A DNA stretch of 12,808 nt from Actinomycetota bacterium (GCA_030837445.1 JAUPKM010000483.1:1-12808), one strand, 5' to 3'; shown: positions 1-7,369, numbered from the stretch's first letter. Numbers and translations are program-made. The notes: generated from the letters alone by a model not told the origin.

Positions 1-1536
1 CTGACCGCCCGCCTCGGCGTAGAAGGGGCTTCGGTCGAGGATGACCTCTACCGTCTGGCCCGGTCCTGCCACCGGCACGGACTCACCGTCGATCAACAGC
101 CCAGAGATGGTGGCAGGGCTGACGATCTCGCGGTACCCGGTGAACTCGGTAGCGCCAGCCGTGCCCATCAATTCGCGGTAGGCAGTGACCGCGGTGACGC
201 CAGCCTTCCGGCTGCGGGCGTCGGCCTTGGCCCGTTCCCGCTGTTCGGTCATCAACCGGGTGAAACCTTCCCGGTCGACCTCCAGACCCACTTCCGCAGC
301 CATCTCCATCGTCAGGTCGATCGGAAAGCCGTAGGTGTCGTGCAGGGCAAACGCCTGGTCGCCGCTGAGCTTGCGGCTGCCGACCGCGGTCAGTTCGGAG
401 ACGGCCGTGTCGAACAGTGCCGTGCCCTTCAACAGCGTCTCGGCGAACGCCGCCTCCTCGCCCTGCGCGACGGACAGAATCCGCGCTCGATCGTGCTGCA
501 ACACCGGGTATTGCGGCGACATCGCGTCGATGGTCGCGCCGACAAGTTCGCCGATCGTCGGTTGGCTGGCACCGAGCAGGCGCATCGTCCGCACCACCCG
601 GCGCAGCAGTCGCCGCAGCACGTAGCCGCGGCCCTCGTTGCCGGGTAGCACACCGTCGCCGATCAGGAAGGTACAGGTACGAGTGTGGTCGGTCACGACC
701 CGCAGTGCCACATCGTCGGATTCGTTGCTGCCGTAGGCCTTTCCGGTGATGGCGGTCGCCGTGTCGAGCACTGCCCGACTCGTGTCGATCTCGTAGATGT
801 TGTCGACGCCCTGGAGCAGCGCCGCCATCCGTTCCAGCCCGAGGCCGGTATCGATGTTCTTCGCTGGCAACTCCCCCAGAATCGGGAAGTCCTCCTTGCC
901 GCTGCCCGCACCGCGGGCGAACTGCATGAAGACCAGGTTCCACACTTCCAGATAGCGTTCCTCATCGACCACCGGCCCGCCCTCGCGACCGTAGTCGGGG
1001 CCGCGGTCGAAGTAGATCTCACTGCATGGCCCACAAGGCCCGGGGACTCCCATCGACCAGAAGTTGTCCGCCTTGCCGCGACGTTGGATCCGCTCCTGCG
1101 GGACGCCGGCCAACTCGTGCCAAAGCCGGGCCGCTTCATCGTCGTCGTCGTAGACCGTCACCCAGAGCCGGTCCGGATCCAACCCGAAACCACCCGCGGC
1201 GACGTCGTCGGTCAGCAGTTCCCAGGCGAGTGGAATCGCCATTTCCTTGAAATAGTCCGCGAAGGCGAAGTTGCCGCACATCTGGAAGAAGGAGGCATGT
1301 CGAGTGGTCTTACCGACCTCCTCGATATCAAGCGTGCGGACCACCTTCTGCACACTCGTGGCGCGCGGATAGGGAGGTGCGGCTTCGCCCAGGAAATACG
1401 GTTTGAACGGCACCATGCCGGCGTTGACGAAGAGCAGGGTCGGATCGTCCAGGATGAGTGAAGCGCTCGGCACGACCGTGTGGCCACGTTTCTCGAAGAA
1501 GGCTAGGAAACGTCGTCTGATCTCGGCTGACTCCAT
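1..1536 (-). CDS. alaS: Alanyl-tRNA synthetase, N-terminal 512 residues (C-terminus outside window)
   Basis: Class II aminoacyl-tRNA synthetase that attaches alanine to tRNA-Ala in the cytoplasm. The frame is open without a stop from the ATG at 1536 to the window edge. The N-terminus begins MESAEIRRRFLAFFEKRGH, followed by VNAGMVPFKPYFLG (about 38-51) and the motif 2 region TTRHASFFQMCGNFAFADYF; then GPCGPCSEIYFDRG and NLVFMQF, and the tRNA-recognition part with RGYVLRRLLRR. The last visible residues, SPFYAEAGGQ, mark the start of the editing-domain region, so the proofreading domain, the C-Ala domain and the stop codon are missing only because the window ends. The usual FGDYFK reads FADYFK here, a small change I cannot interpret. 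The start is supported by the family N-terminus and by a TAGGCT -10 box 6 bases upstream, with no Shine-Dalgarno site, which suggests a leaderless mRNA. Identity is very secure. Confidence 0.97.
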   Translation of the reverse strand, partial: MESAEIRRRFLAFFEKRGHTVVPSASLILDDPTLLFVNAGMVPFKPYFLGEAAPPYPRATSVQKVVRTLDIEEVGKTTRHASFFQMCGNFAFADYFKEMAIPLAWELLTDDVAAGGFGLDPDRLWVTVYDDDDEAARLWHELAGVPQERIQRRGKADNFWSMGVPGPCGPCSEIYFDRGPDYGREGGPVVDEERYLEVWNLVFMQFARGAGSGKEDFPILGELPAKNIDTGLGLERMAALLQGVDNIYEIDTSRAVLDTATAITGKAYGSNESDDVALRVVTDHTRTCTFLIGDGVLPGNEGRGYVLRRLLRRVVRTMRLLGASQPTIGELVGATIDAMSPQYPVLQHDRARILSVAQGEEAAFAETLLKGTALFDTAVSELTAVGSRKLSGDQAFALHDTYGFPIDLTMEMAAEVGLEVDREGFTRLMTEQRERAKADARSRKAGVTAVTAYRELMGTAGATEFTGYREIVSPATISGLLIDGESVPVAGPGQTVEVILDRSPFYAEAGGQ

Positions 1537-1542
1537 CGGGTT

Positions 1543-1571
1543 AGCCTAACGGGGAGTCACGATCCGATCAC
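1543..1571 (-). promoter_or_regulatory. Probable alaS promoter, leaderless type
   Basis: On the minus strand a TAGGCT hexamer (1543-1548) fits the actinobacterial TANNNT -10 consensus and lies exactly 6 bases before the alaS ATG (1536). A weak -35 candidate GTGATC (1566-1571) sits 17 bases upstream, matching 3 of 6 TTGACA positions. Transcription would start at or next to the A of ATG. There is no Shine-Dalgarno-like sequence, consistent with leaderless translation, and no space for a T-box or attenuator leader. Inferred from sequence only. Confidence 0.6.
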
Positions 1572-1618
1572 AGGGACCGGTGCGAGTGCTCGGTTCGAAG
1601 GCCGGGACCAAACCTGAA

Positions 1619-1972
1619 TCAGAGGGGTCGACTACTCCGCGGGAGCCGCAGGTCGACATCCACCTGGTCGGTCGGGCGTTCTGCCCGGTGCACCGCGGTG
1701 GATGGTGTGGTCACCCCAGACGTCGGTGCGAAATACATGGCCTGCGCCGCGCCAGACCGACGCTGGACCCGCGCGCCGGACTCCGGAAGATCACCGCTGG
1801 CGACCGTGACGAACTGTCGGACGTTGCCGACCAGCGAGGTCGCTGTGCTGGCAGCAGCGTTGACGTTGCCGACGACACCCCGTTCGCGCGCCGTGTCCAT
1901 CGCCTGCGACGCCCGCTTGTACGCGTAGATGCCCCCCACGGCACCAACCGCAACCCACACCAAGCGAGCCAT
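1619..1972 (-). CDS. Small membrane-anchored protein, DUF6167-like
   Basis: A 117-residue protein starting MARLVWVAVGAVGGIYAYKRA: one hydrophobic, glycine/alanine-rich segment (about 4-18) followed by positive residues, then a helical polar stretch (AMDTARERGVVGNVNAAAS) and a disordered Arg/Pro/Ser-rich tail. Small proteins with this shape, annotated DUF6167 in actinobacteria, commonly lie directly upstream of alaS, often beside a DUF948 gene; position and N-terminus fit that family, but I recognise it from context and not from a strong motif. The function is unknown; it is probably a cytoplasmic-side membrane protein. I chose the ATG at 1972 over a TTG two codons upstream (1978) because a GAGGA site (1983-1987) lies 10 bases before the ATG but only 4 before the TTG. 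Third codon positions are strongly G/C, as in neighbouring genes. It is separated from alaS by 82 bases holding the alaS promoter. Confidence 0.65.
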   Translation of the reverse strand: MARLVWVAVGAVGGIYAYKRASQAMDTARERGVVGNVNAAASTATSLVGNVRQFVTVASGDLPESGARVQRRSGAAQAMYFAPTSGVTTPSTAVHRAERPTDQVDVDLRLPRSSRPL

Positions 1973-2025
1973 GACCAACCAGTCCTCTACGTTCGTCCGT
2001 CAGAGTCGGCGGTCAGAAGAGTCCG

Positions 2026-2039
2026 GGCCCCAGCGGGCC
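2026..2039 (-). terminator. Weak hairpin downstream of aspS, possible transcription end
   Basis: Within the 162-base gap between aspS and the small DUF6167-like gene, the minus strand can form a perfect 5-base G/C stem with a 4-base loop (GGCCC-GCTG-GGGCC). No clear T-run follows it, so it is not a canonical intrinsic terminator. The rest of the gap (1973-2134) shows no open frame or RNA gene that I can support, and no convincing promoter for the downstream gene. Confidence 0.2.
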
Positions 2040-2134
2040 AACCGACATTTCCCCACAGGGTACGTGGTGCCCCCGACAGTTTCCAGCAGCGGAGCCCCTT
2101 TGGAAGTGATCAACTGCCGGTTGCGTTCACCAGG

Positions 2135-3898
2135 TCAGACGACCGGGTCCGCCGCGGAATCGTCAGCCGTCTCGGGTTCGGCGTCGATTCCGGCCTCAGC
2201 CCGTTGTGCCTCGGTAATGGTTGTCGGCGCGGCCGTGAGCGGGTCGAAGCCAGCCCCGGTCTTGGGGAAGGCGATGACCTCCCGCAGCGAGGTGGCATCG
2301 GCCAGCAGCATGGCGATTCGATCCCAGCCGAAGGCGATACCGCCATGCGGCGGCGGTCCATAGTTAAACGCCTCCAGCAGGAATCCGAACTGTTCGTCCG
2401 TCTCGGCCGCAGACATCCCGAGGATCTCGAACACCTGCTGTTGGATTTCGCGACGGTGGATGCGGATGGAGCCGCCACCGATCTCGTTGCCATTGCAGAC
2501 CAGGTCGTAGGCGCTGGCAAGTGCCTCCCCAGGCGCCTCCGCGAAGTTGTCCAGCCACACCTGCGTCGGGCTCGTGAACGGATGGTGCACGGCGGTCCAG
2601 CCCGATCCCCCGTCGACGTCGATCTGCTCGAACATGGGCGCGTCCACAATCCAGACGAAGGACCAGTCGGACTCGTCGATCATGCCGAGCCGTTGGCCGA
2701 TCTCCAGCCGGGCAGCTCCCAGCAGACCTCGGGCGGCGGACGGTTTGCCGGCAGCGAAGAAGGCGCAGTCACCGACCTGGGCACCGACTGCTGCCATCAA
2801 CCCGTCCCGCTCAGGCTGCGACAGGTTCTTGGCCACCGGGCCGGTCGGACCCTCGGGCGTGAACAGCACATAGGCGAGCCCCCGCGCGCCCCGCTGCTTG
2901 GCCCAGTCCTGCCAGGCATCCAGCGTGCGGCGCGGCTGGTCGGCGCCGCCGGGCATCACGACCGCACCTACGTACGGGGCCTGGAAGACCCGGAACGGGG
3001 TGTCGACGAAATAGTCAGTCAGCTCGGTGAGCTGCAGGTCAAACCGCAAATCCGGCTTGTCCGTGCCGTAGTTGGCCATCGCATCGGCGTAGGTCATCCG
3101 CGGGATGTCCGGGATCAGGTAGTCGCGCGTCTGCTGCCAGAGGGCGCGGACGACTTGCTCGCCCACCGCCATCACATCGTCCTCCTCGACGAACGACATC
3201 TCGATGTCAAGTTGGGTGAACTCTGGCTGTCGATCCGCCCTAAAGTCCTCATCCCGATAGCAGCGGGCAATCTGGTAGTAGCGCTCCATCCCAGCCACCA
3301 TCAGCAACTGCTTGAACAACTGCGGGGACTGCGGCAGCGCGTACCACTTCCCCGGTTGCAGCCGCACCGGCACCAGGAAGTCCCGCGCCCCTTCGGGGGT
3401 GGATCGGGTGAGAGTGGGGGTTTCGATCTCCAGGAAGCCGGCGTCGTCGAGCACGTCCCGGGCAACCCGGTTGATCTTGGATCGCAGCCGCAGGGCACGT
3501 CCCGGTGCCTCTCGGCGCAGATCGAGGTAGCGGTAGCGCAGCCGCGTCTCCTCCCCCACCTCCACGTGCTCGTCAATCGGGAACGGCAGCGGAGCCGAGG
3601 CGCTCAGAACCTCCAGCTGATCGACCAAGACTTCGAGTTCGCCGGTCGCGAGGTGGTCGTTCTCGTTCCCTTCGGGACGCCTGCAAACCTCGCCCGTCAC
3701 CTTGACGCAGTACTCGTTTCGCAACGCGTGGGCGGGCTGCTCATCGCGAAGCACGATCTGCACCACGCCGGAGGCGTCACGCAGATCGAAGAACGCCACC
3801 CCACCGTGATCCCGGCGCCTCGCGATCCAACCCGCGAGGGTCACCTCGCTGCCAACGTCGGCTGTTGTCAAGGTTCCTGCGCCGTGGCTACGGATCAC
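2135..3898 (-). CDS. aspS: Aspartyl-tRNA synthetase, probably non-discriminating (Asp/Asn)
   Basis: A class II synthetase of 587 residues, the usual bacterial length. Domains in order: OB-fold anticodon-binding domain (about 1-110, with WIARRRDHGGVAFFDLRD), the catalytic core with the loop around STPEGARDFLVP, QSPQ, and motif 2 (RYYQIARCYRDEDFRADRQ), the bacterial GAD insertion domain (roughly 285-415), and motif 3 GIAFGWDRIAMLL near the C-terminus. His31 in RRRDHGG and Gly77 in RPEGN match the His/Gly pair linked to relaxed specificity in non-discriminating AspRS; the E. coli discriminating enzyme has Leu and Lys there. Such enzymes also make Asp-tRNA-Asn, which GatCAB amidates. The start codon is GTG, overlapping the hisS stop as GTGA, with a strong GGAGGAG site (3904-3910) 5 bases upstream, so it is translationally coupled to hisS. 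The C-terminal tail is acidic and low-complexity. Confidence 0.97.
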   Translation of the reverse strand: MIRSHGAGTLTTADVGSEVTLAGWIARRRDHGGVAFFDLRDASGVVQIVLRDEQPAHALRNEYCVKVTGEVCRRPEGNENDHLATGELEVLVDQLEVLSASAPLPFPIDEHVEVGEETRLRYRYLDLRREAPGRALRLRSKINRVARDVLDDAGFLEIETPTLTRSTPEGARDFLVPVRLQPGKWYALPQSPQLFKQLLMVAGMERYYQIARCYRDEDFRADRQPEFTQLDIEMSFVEEDDVMAVGEQVVRALWQQTRDYLIPDIPRMTYADAMANYGTDKPDLRFDLQLTELTDYFVDTPFRVFQAPYVGAVVMPGGADQPRRTLDAWQDWAKQRGARGLAYVLFTPEGPTGPVAKNLSQPERDGLMAAVGAQVGDCAFFAAGKPSAARGLLGAARLEIGQRLGMIDESDWSFVWIVDAPMFEQIDVDGGSGWTAVHHPFTSPTQVWLDNFAEAPGEALASAYDLVCNGNEIGGGSIRIHRREIQQQVFEILGMSAAETDEQFGFLLEAFNYGPPPHGGIAFGWDRIAMLLADATSLREVIAFPKTGAGFDPLTAAPTTITEAQRAEAGIDAEPETADDSAADPVV

Positions 3899-5217
3899 TT
3901 CTGCTCCTCCTGTTGGGATGTTGCTGGCCGGTCGCCGGGCGTCGGGCTGGCGAGACCCGTCAGGTCGGCAAGTACGGTGGCCGCCGCGGTATCCAGTGGG
4001 ACTGTCCGCTGGGCCCCGGTGACCAGGTCCTTCACCACCAACGCGTCCGCGGCCAATTCCGTGTCGCCCAGGATCAGCGCGAGTCTGGCGCCGGACCGGT
4101 CTGCCGCCTTCATGGCGCCGCGCAACGCCCGGTTATCGAAAGCGAGGTCGGCAGCTGCGCCGCCGGCCCGCAACTGCGCGACGATGGCGAGCAGTCGGGT
4201 CTTGGCAATCGGTCCGAGTGGGATCGCGAACACATCGCAACGCGGGCGCGTCACCGGCGACACCCCCTCGGCTGCCAACGCCAGCATCGTGCGATCGATC
4301 CCCAGCCCGAATCCGATACCGCTCAGGTCAGCCCCGCCAAGATCGGCCATCAGACCGTCGTAGCGACCGCCGCCGCCGATCCCGGACTGGGCACCGAGAT
4401 CGTCGTGCACGAATTCGAACGCGGTCCGGGTGTAGTAGTCCAGCCCCCGCACCAGCCGTGGCGCCTCCTGCCAACGGACGCCCAACACCCGCAGATCCTC
4501 TCGCACCTGGTCGTAGTGATCCCGGCACTCCTGACACAGGTGGTCGATCGGCAGCGGTGCTGCCACCAGCGCGGCCTGCAGTTCCGGTCGCTTGTCGTCC
4601 AGTACTCGCAGCGGATTGAGCCGCGCCCGCTCGGCGGTCGCCGGGTCCAACTCCAAGGTGGCCAGGAAGCCGGTGAGAACCTCACGGTATCCGGGCCGGC
4701 AACTACGACACCCCAGCGAATTCAGCAGCAACCGCTGGTTGCGCAACCCCAACCCCCGGAAGCCAGCGTCGGCCAGCGCGACGACCTCCGCATCCAGTGC
4801 CGGATCCTCGCTGCCCACCGCCTCGACACCAACTTGGGAGAACTGCCGAAACCTTCCCTGCTGCGGTCGTTCGGCGCGAAAGCACGGGCCGGCGTACCAC
4901 ACCTTGACCGGCAGCCCAGCCCGGTCCAGACCGTGCTGGATGATCGCCCGGATCGCTCCGGCCGTACCCTCCGGACGAAGGGTCAGCGAGCGGCCACCGC
5001 GGTCGGTGAAGGTGAACATCTCCTTGCTCACGACGTCGGTGCTTTCACCGACCCCGCGCACGAACAATTCGGTGTCTTCGAAGATCGGCAATTCCTGGTA
5101 GCCGTACCCGGCCAGCCGGGCCGGCGCGACCAGAGCCTCGCGGACCGCCAGGAACACCTCGGCCGAGGGCGCGACATACTCGGCGACCCCCTTCGGGGCG
5201 CGGATAGAAGAACTCAC
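3895..5217 (-). CDS. hisS: Histidyl-tRNA synthetase
   Basis: A class II synthetase of 440 residues that charges tRNA-His. Visible signatures: RSLTLRPEGTAGAIRA (about 76-91), motif 2 YAGPCFRAERPQQGRFRQFS (108-127), the histidine-specific segments LVRGLDYYTRTAFEF (255-269) and GGGGRYDGLM (281-290), motif 3 GFGLGIDRT (302-310), then the C-terminal anticodon-binding domain (about 325-422). A polar tail (about 423-440) follows. The insertion domain carries cysteine pairs C170/C173 and C228/C231, while the line NPLRVLDDK has Asp where many relatives have Cys. The GTG start overlaps the upstream MBL gene's stop as GTGA, with AAAGG (5224-5228) 6 bases before it; it is the middle gene of MBL-hisS-aspS. 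Probably expressed from the promoter in front of the MBL gene, since no separate promoter was seen. Confidence 0.97.
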   Translation of the reverse strand: MSSSIRAPKGVAEYVAPSAEVFLAVREALVAPARLAGYGYQELPIFEDTELFVRGVGESTDVVSKEMFTFTDRGGRSLTLRPEGTAGAIRAIIQHGLDRAGLPVKVWYAGPCFRAERPQQGRFRQFSQVGVEAVGSEDPALDAEVVALADAGFRGLGLRNQRLLLNSLGCRSCRPGYREVLTGFLATLELDPATAERARLNPLRVLDDKRPELQAALVAAPLPIDHLCQECRDHYDQVREDLRVLGVRWQEAPRLVRGLDYYTRTAFEFVHDDLGAQSGIGGGGRYDGLMADLGGADLSGIGFGLGIDRTMLALAAEGVSPVTRPRCDVFAIPLGPIAKTRLLAIVAQLRAGGAAADLAFDNRALRGAMKAADRSGARLALILGDTELAADALVVKDLVTGAQRTVPLDTAAATVLADLTGLASPTPGDRPATSQQEEQK

Positions 5218-5894
5218 CCGAGACCTTTCAGGTATGGATTGGTGGCACGTTCGGCGGCCATCGACGTCTGCGGTCCATGTCCGGGCAGCACCGCGGTCTC
5301 GTCAGCGAGGGGCGGCAGCACCCGAGCCAGCGACCGCGTCATCACCTCCGGGTCACCGCCGGGCAGGTCCGTCCTACCGATGCTGCCGGCAAACAGCAGG
5401 TCACCGCTGAACAGCAAAGGTGGCAGGTCACCGGTACCTGGATGGGTGAAGACGATTGACCCGGGAGTGTGGCCGGGGGCGTGACCGACCCCGAGTTCGA
5501 CGCCGACGATTTCGATGGTGTCGCCGTCGGCGAGAGCCCGCACTTCCTCCGGCTCGGCGAACTCCATCCGGCCGGCGGTCATTTGGGCGAGCATGGCCTG
5601 CATGTCCGGTCCCATTCCGAGGTATGGGTCGGCCAGCATCGCCCGATCGTCGGCATGGATGTAGGCCGGCACCTTCGCCGAGGCGCACACCGGCAGCACC
5701 GACCAGGTGTGGTCCAGGTGGCCGTGGGTGAGGATCACCGCAGCGGGCTGCAGGTTGTGCTCGGACAGCAGGGCCTCGATCCCCGGCATGGCGTTCATAC
5801 CCGGATCGATCACCAGGCACTCAGATCCGGGGCCGTCTGCGACCACGAAGCAGTTGGTCCCGAAGGGCCCGGCGGGGAATCCGGTTACTAGCAC
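5214..5894 (-). CDS. MBL-fold metallo-hydrolase, glyoxalase II-like (YcbL type)
   Basis: A 226-residue metallo-beta-lactamase-fold hydrolase. The binuclear metal site is intact: T56-H57-G-H59-L-D61-H62, H142 in APGHTPGS, D165 in FSGDLLF and H206 in LPGHGPQT. Also present is SIGRTDLPGGD (171-181), typical of the short glyoxalase II-like/YcbL branch. The short length means it lacks the C-terminal helical substrate domain of true glyoxalase II, so the physiological substrate (a thioester such as a thiol-lactate adduct, or another ester) cannot be read from sequence. It has no signal peptide and should be cytoplasmic. The gene leads the operon with hisS and aspS and is a common hisS neighbour in actinobacteria. 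The GTG start at 5894 fits the family N-terminus; it is preceded by TAGGCT 7 bases upstream and no good Shine-Dalgarno site. Confidence 0.93.
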   Translation of the reverse strand: MLVTGFPAGPFGTNCFVVADGPGSECLVIDPGMNAMPGIEALLSEHNLQPAAVILTHGHLDHTWSVLPVCASAKVPAYIHADDRAMLADPYLGMGPDMQAMLAQMTAGRMEFAEPEEVRALADGDTIEIVGVELGVGHAPGHTPGSIVFTHPGTGDLPPLLFSGDLLFAGSIGRTDLPGGDPEVMTRSLARVLPPLADETAVLPGHGPQTSMAAERATNPYLKGLG

Positions 5895-5901
5895 GGTCGT
5901 G

Positions 5902-5907
5902 AGCCTA
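5902..5907 (-). promoter_or_regulatory. Probable -10 box of the MBL-hisS-aspS operon, leaderless type
   Basis: The minus strand reads TAGGCT, the same hexamer as at alaS, 7 bases before the GTG start of the MBL gene. No acceptable -35 is seen 16-18 bases upstream. The spacing places the predicted transcription start at the GTG itself, so the operon mRNA would be leaderless. Inference from sequence only. Confidence 0.5.
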
Positions 5908-5918
5908 CCCGCGGCTGC

Positions 5919-5945
5919 CCCCGAGGAGGGGAACGGCCTGCAGGC
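5919..5945. promoter_or_regulatory. Inverted repeats between divergent promoters, possible operator
   Basis: Midway between the divergent MBL and DUF349 starts lie two symmetric elements: CCCC-N5-GGGG (5919-5931) and a perfect 10-base palindrome GCCTGCAGGC (5936-5945). Both sit between the two -10 boxes, where a regulator could act on both units. Short G/C palindromes occur by chance in DNA this rich, so the call is weak. Confidence 0.25.
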
Positions 5946-5962
5946 GGAGCGGACGCTCGCCC

Positions 5963-5968
5963 TAGACT
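5963..5968 (+). promoter_or_regulatory. Probable -10 box of the DUF349 gene, leaderless type
   Basis: TAGACT fits the TANNNT consensus and lies exactly 6 bases before the ATG at 5975. The intervening bases are pyrimidine-rich (CCTCCC), the opposite of a Shine-Dalgarno site. A GGAGG further upstream (5925-5929) is too far from the ATG to serve as a ribosome site. No recognisable -35 sits at the right distance. The arrangement predicts a leaderless transcript. Confidence 0.55.
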
Positions 5969-5974
5969 CCTCCC

Positions 5975-7360
5975 ATGATCCAGGACGACGTCACCCCTGC
6001 AGAGACCATCCCTGCAGAGTCAACGCCTGCCGACCCGACCCCGGCAGCCGCCGTGCCGCTGCCGTCGCAGATGCGGCCGCGTGGACCGCGCCCGTCTACT
6101 TCAACTTCCGATGCCACCGGCTCGACGCCCGGGCCACCGGCGCCGCCATCCGCGTCGGAGGATTTCGGCCGAGTCGACCACGACGGCAACATCTTCGTCA
6201 CCCTGCCGGACGGCAATGAGCAGTTCGTCGGCCAATGGGCCACCGGTGACCCCGCCGAGGGGCTACGACTCTACGCGCGCCGATACGACGACATGGTGGT
6301 CGACGTCGACCTCGCGGGTCACCGGCTGGCCGAGCGGAGGATGTCTCCGGAGGAAGCCGACCGGACCGTCGAGCGGGTGCGAGCAGCCCTGCTGGATCCC
6401 AAATGCGTGGGTGATCTGCGGGCCCTGGTCGATCGAGTTGCCCAGCTGGAACTGTTGATCAAGATCCGTCGCGAGGCGATGGCCGAGGAGAAGGCCGCCG
6501 CCAAGGCGACTGCGCAGGCCCGCCGCGCGGAAATCGTCGAAGAGGCCCAGAAGTTGGCGACCTCGACCGCTTGGCGACCCACCGGTGATCGGTACAAGGC
6601 GTTGGTCGACGAGTGGAAGGAGATTCCCCGGTTCGACCGAGCCGGCGAGCAGGAACAGTGGCAGACGTTGCGCACGGCGCGCGCCGAATTCGACAAGGCA
6701 AGACGCGCCCACTTCGGCGAGCAGGACAAGGCACAGAGCGCGGCCAAGGCCGCCAAACAACGCCTGATCGAGAAGGCCGAGGCTCTCGCGGACTCCACTG
6801 ATTGGGTGGCGACCGCGCGGGAGTACCGCGATCTGATGGCCGAGTGGAAACAGGCAGGGTTCGCCGGCAAGCCTGCCGACGACAAGCTGTGGAAACGTTT
6901 CCGAGGCGCGCAGGACAAGTTCTTCGAGGCCCGCAAGTCCGCGTTGGACAGCCGGGACGCGGGCTGGAAGGAGAACCTGGCCAAGAAGCGCGCCCTGGTC
7001 GAGCGCGCCGAGAAGTTGCTGCCGGTGAAGGATGCCAAGGCTGCCAGGAAAGAGCTCACCGCCATTTCCGCTGAGTTCGGCGGAATCGGCCACGTCCCGC
7101 GGGCGGACAAACCCAAGCTGGACGCGAGGCTACGCAAGGTCGACGATGCCATCCGCGACCGCGAGCAGGACCAGTGGCGCCGCAGCGATCCCGAGCGCAA
7201 CGCCCGTGCGAATCAGATGGTGGAGTTGTATGCGAAGTCGGTGGCCGCCGTCGAGGCGGAGCTGGCTTCTGCCCGGGCGGCCGGTCGCGACACCTCCGCG
7301 CTGGAGGCGGATCTGGCAGGTAAGCGAGAGTTGCTGGACGCCGCTCGGAAGTACGCCTGA
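5975..7360 (+). CDS. DUF349 repeat coiled-coil protein
   Basis: A 461-residue cytoplasmic protein. Residues 1-62 are a disordered Pro/Ala/Thr/Ser-rich leader; 63-120 form a compact part (GRVDHDGNIFVTLPDGNEQF); the rest is charged, Ala/Lys/Glu-rich helix expected to form coiled coils. DUF349 units are visible twice: STAWRPTGDRYKALVDEWKE (about 197-216) and STDWVATAREYRDLMAEWKQ (about 274-293), each followed by a W-x3-R/F helical arm, with a third degenerate copy near 348-405. Actinobacterial DUF349 proteins are common next to relA; the molecular role is not established, and I do not infer one. It is the only plus-strand gene here, divergent from MBL-hisS-aspS and convergent with relA, with 9 bases between stop codons. 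The ATG at 5975 is chosen because of the -10 box 6 bases upstream; no ribosome site is present. Confidence 0.9.
   Translation: MIQDDVTPAETIPAESTPADPTPAAAVPLPSQMRPRGPRPSTSTSDATGSTPGPPAPPSASEDFGRVDHDGNIFVTLPDGNEQFVGQWATGDPAEGLRLYARRYDDMVVDVDLAGHRLAERRMSPEEADRTVERVRAALLDPKCVGDLRALVDRVAQLELLIKIRREAMAEEKAAAKATAQARRAEIVEEAQKLATSTAWRPTGDRYKALVDEWKEIPRFDRAGEQEQWQTLRTARAEFDKARRAHFGEQDKAQSAAKAAKQRLIEKAEALADSTDWVATAREYRDLMAEWKQAGFAGKPADDKLWKRFRGAQDKFFEARKSALDSRDAGWKENLAKKRALVERAEKLLPVKDAKAARKELTAISAEFGGIGHVPRADKPKLDARLRKVDDAIRDREQDQWRRSDPERNARANQMVELYAKSVAAVEAELASARAAGRDTSALEADLAGKRELLDAARKYA
5995..6019 (+). repeat. Short in-frame direct repeat in the DUF349 leader
   Basis: CCCTGCAGAG occurs at 5995-6004 and again at 6010-6019, 15 bases apart, encoding successive PAE units in the series PAETI-PAEST-PADPT-PAA. 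The five-codon period suggests the disordered N-terminal leader grew by duplication. Later units are diverged at the DNA level. Confidence 0.6.
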
Positions 7361-7369
7361 GCTTCGTCC

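Noticed and set aside
83..943. A 286-codon minus-strand frame inside alaS
   Set aside because: It is an alternative frame of alaS; the AlaRS frame is open throughout and has all family motifs.
1580..4363. A 927-codon open frame on the plus strand opposite aspS and the DUF6167-like gene
   Set aside because: It has no family motif and an Arg/Pro/Gly/His-rich composition typical of antisense frames in high-GC DNA, and it lies over well-identified genes. Its length reflects scarcity of stop-generating codons in the real genes.
3865..5484. A 539-codon plus-strand frame opposite hisS and the MBL gene
   Set aside because: It is the same antisense artefact; the minus strand encodes a complete HisRS with all motifs.
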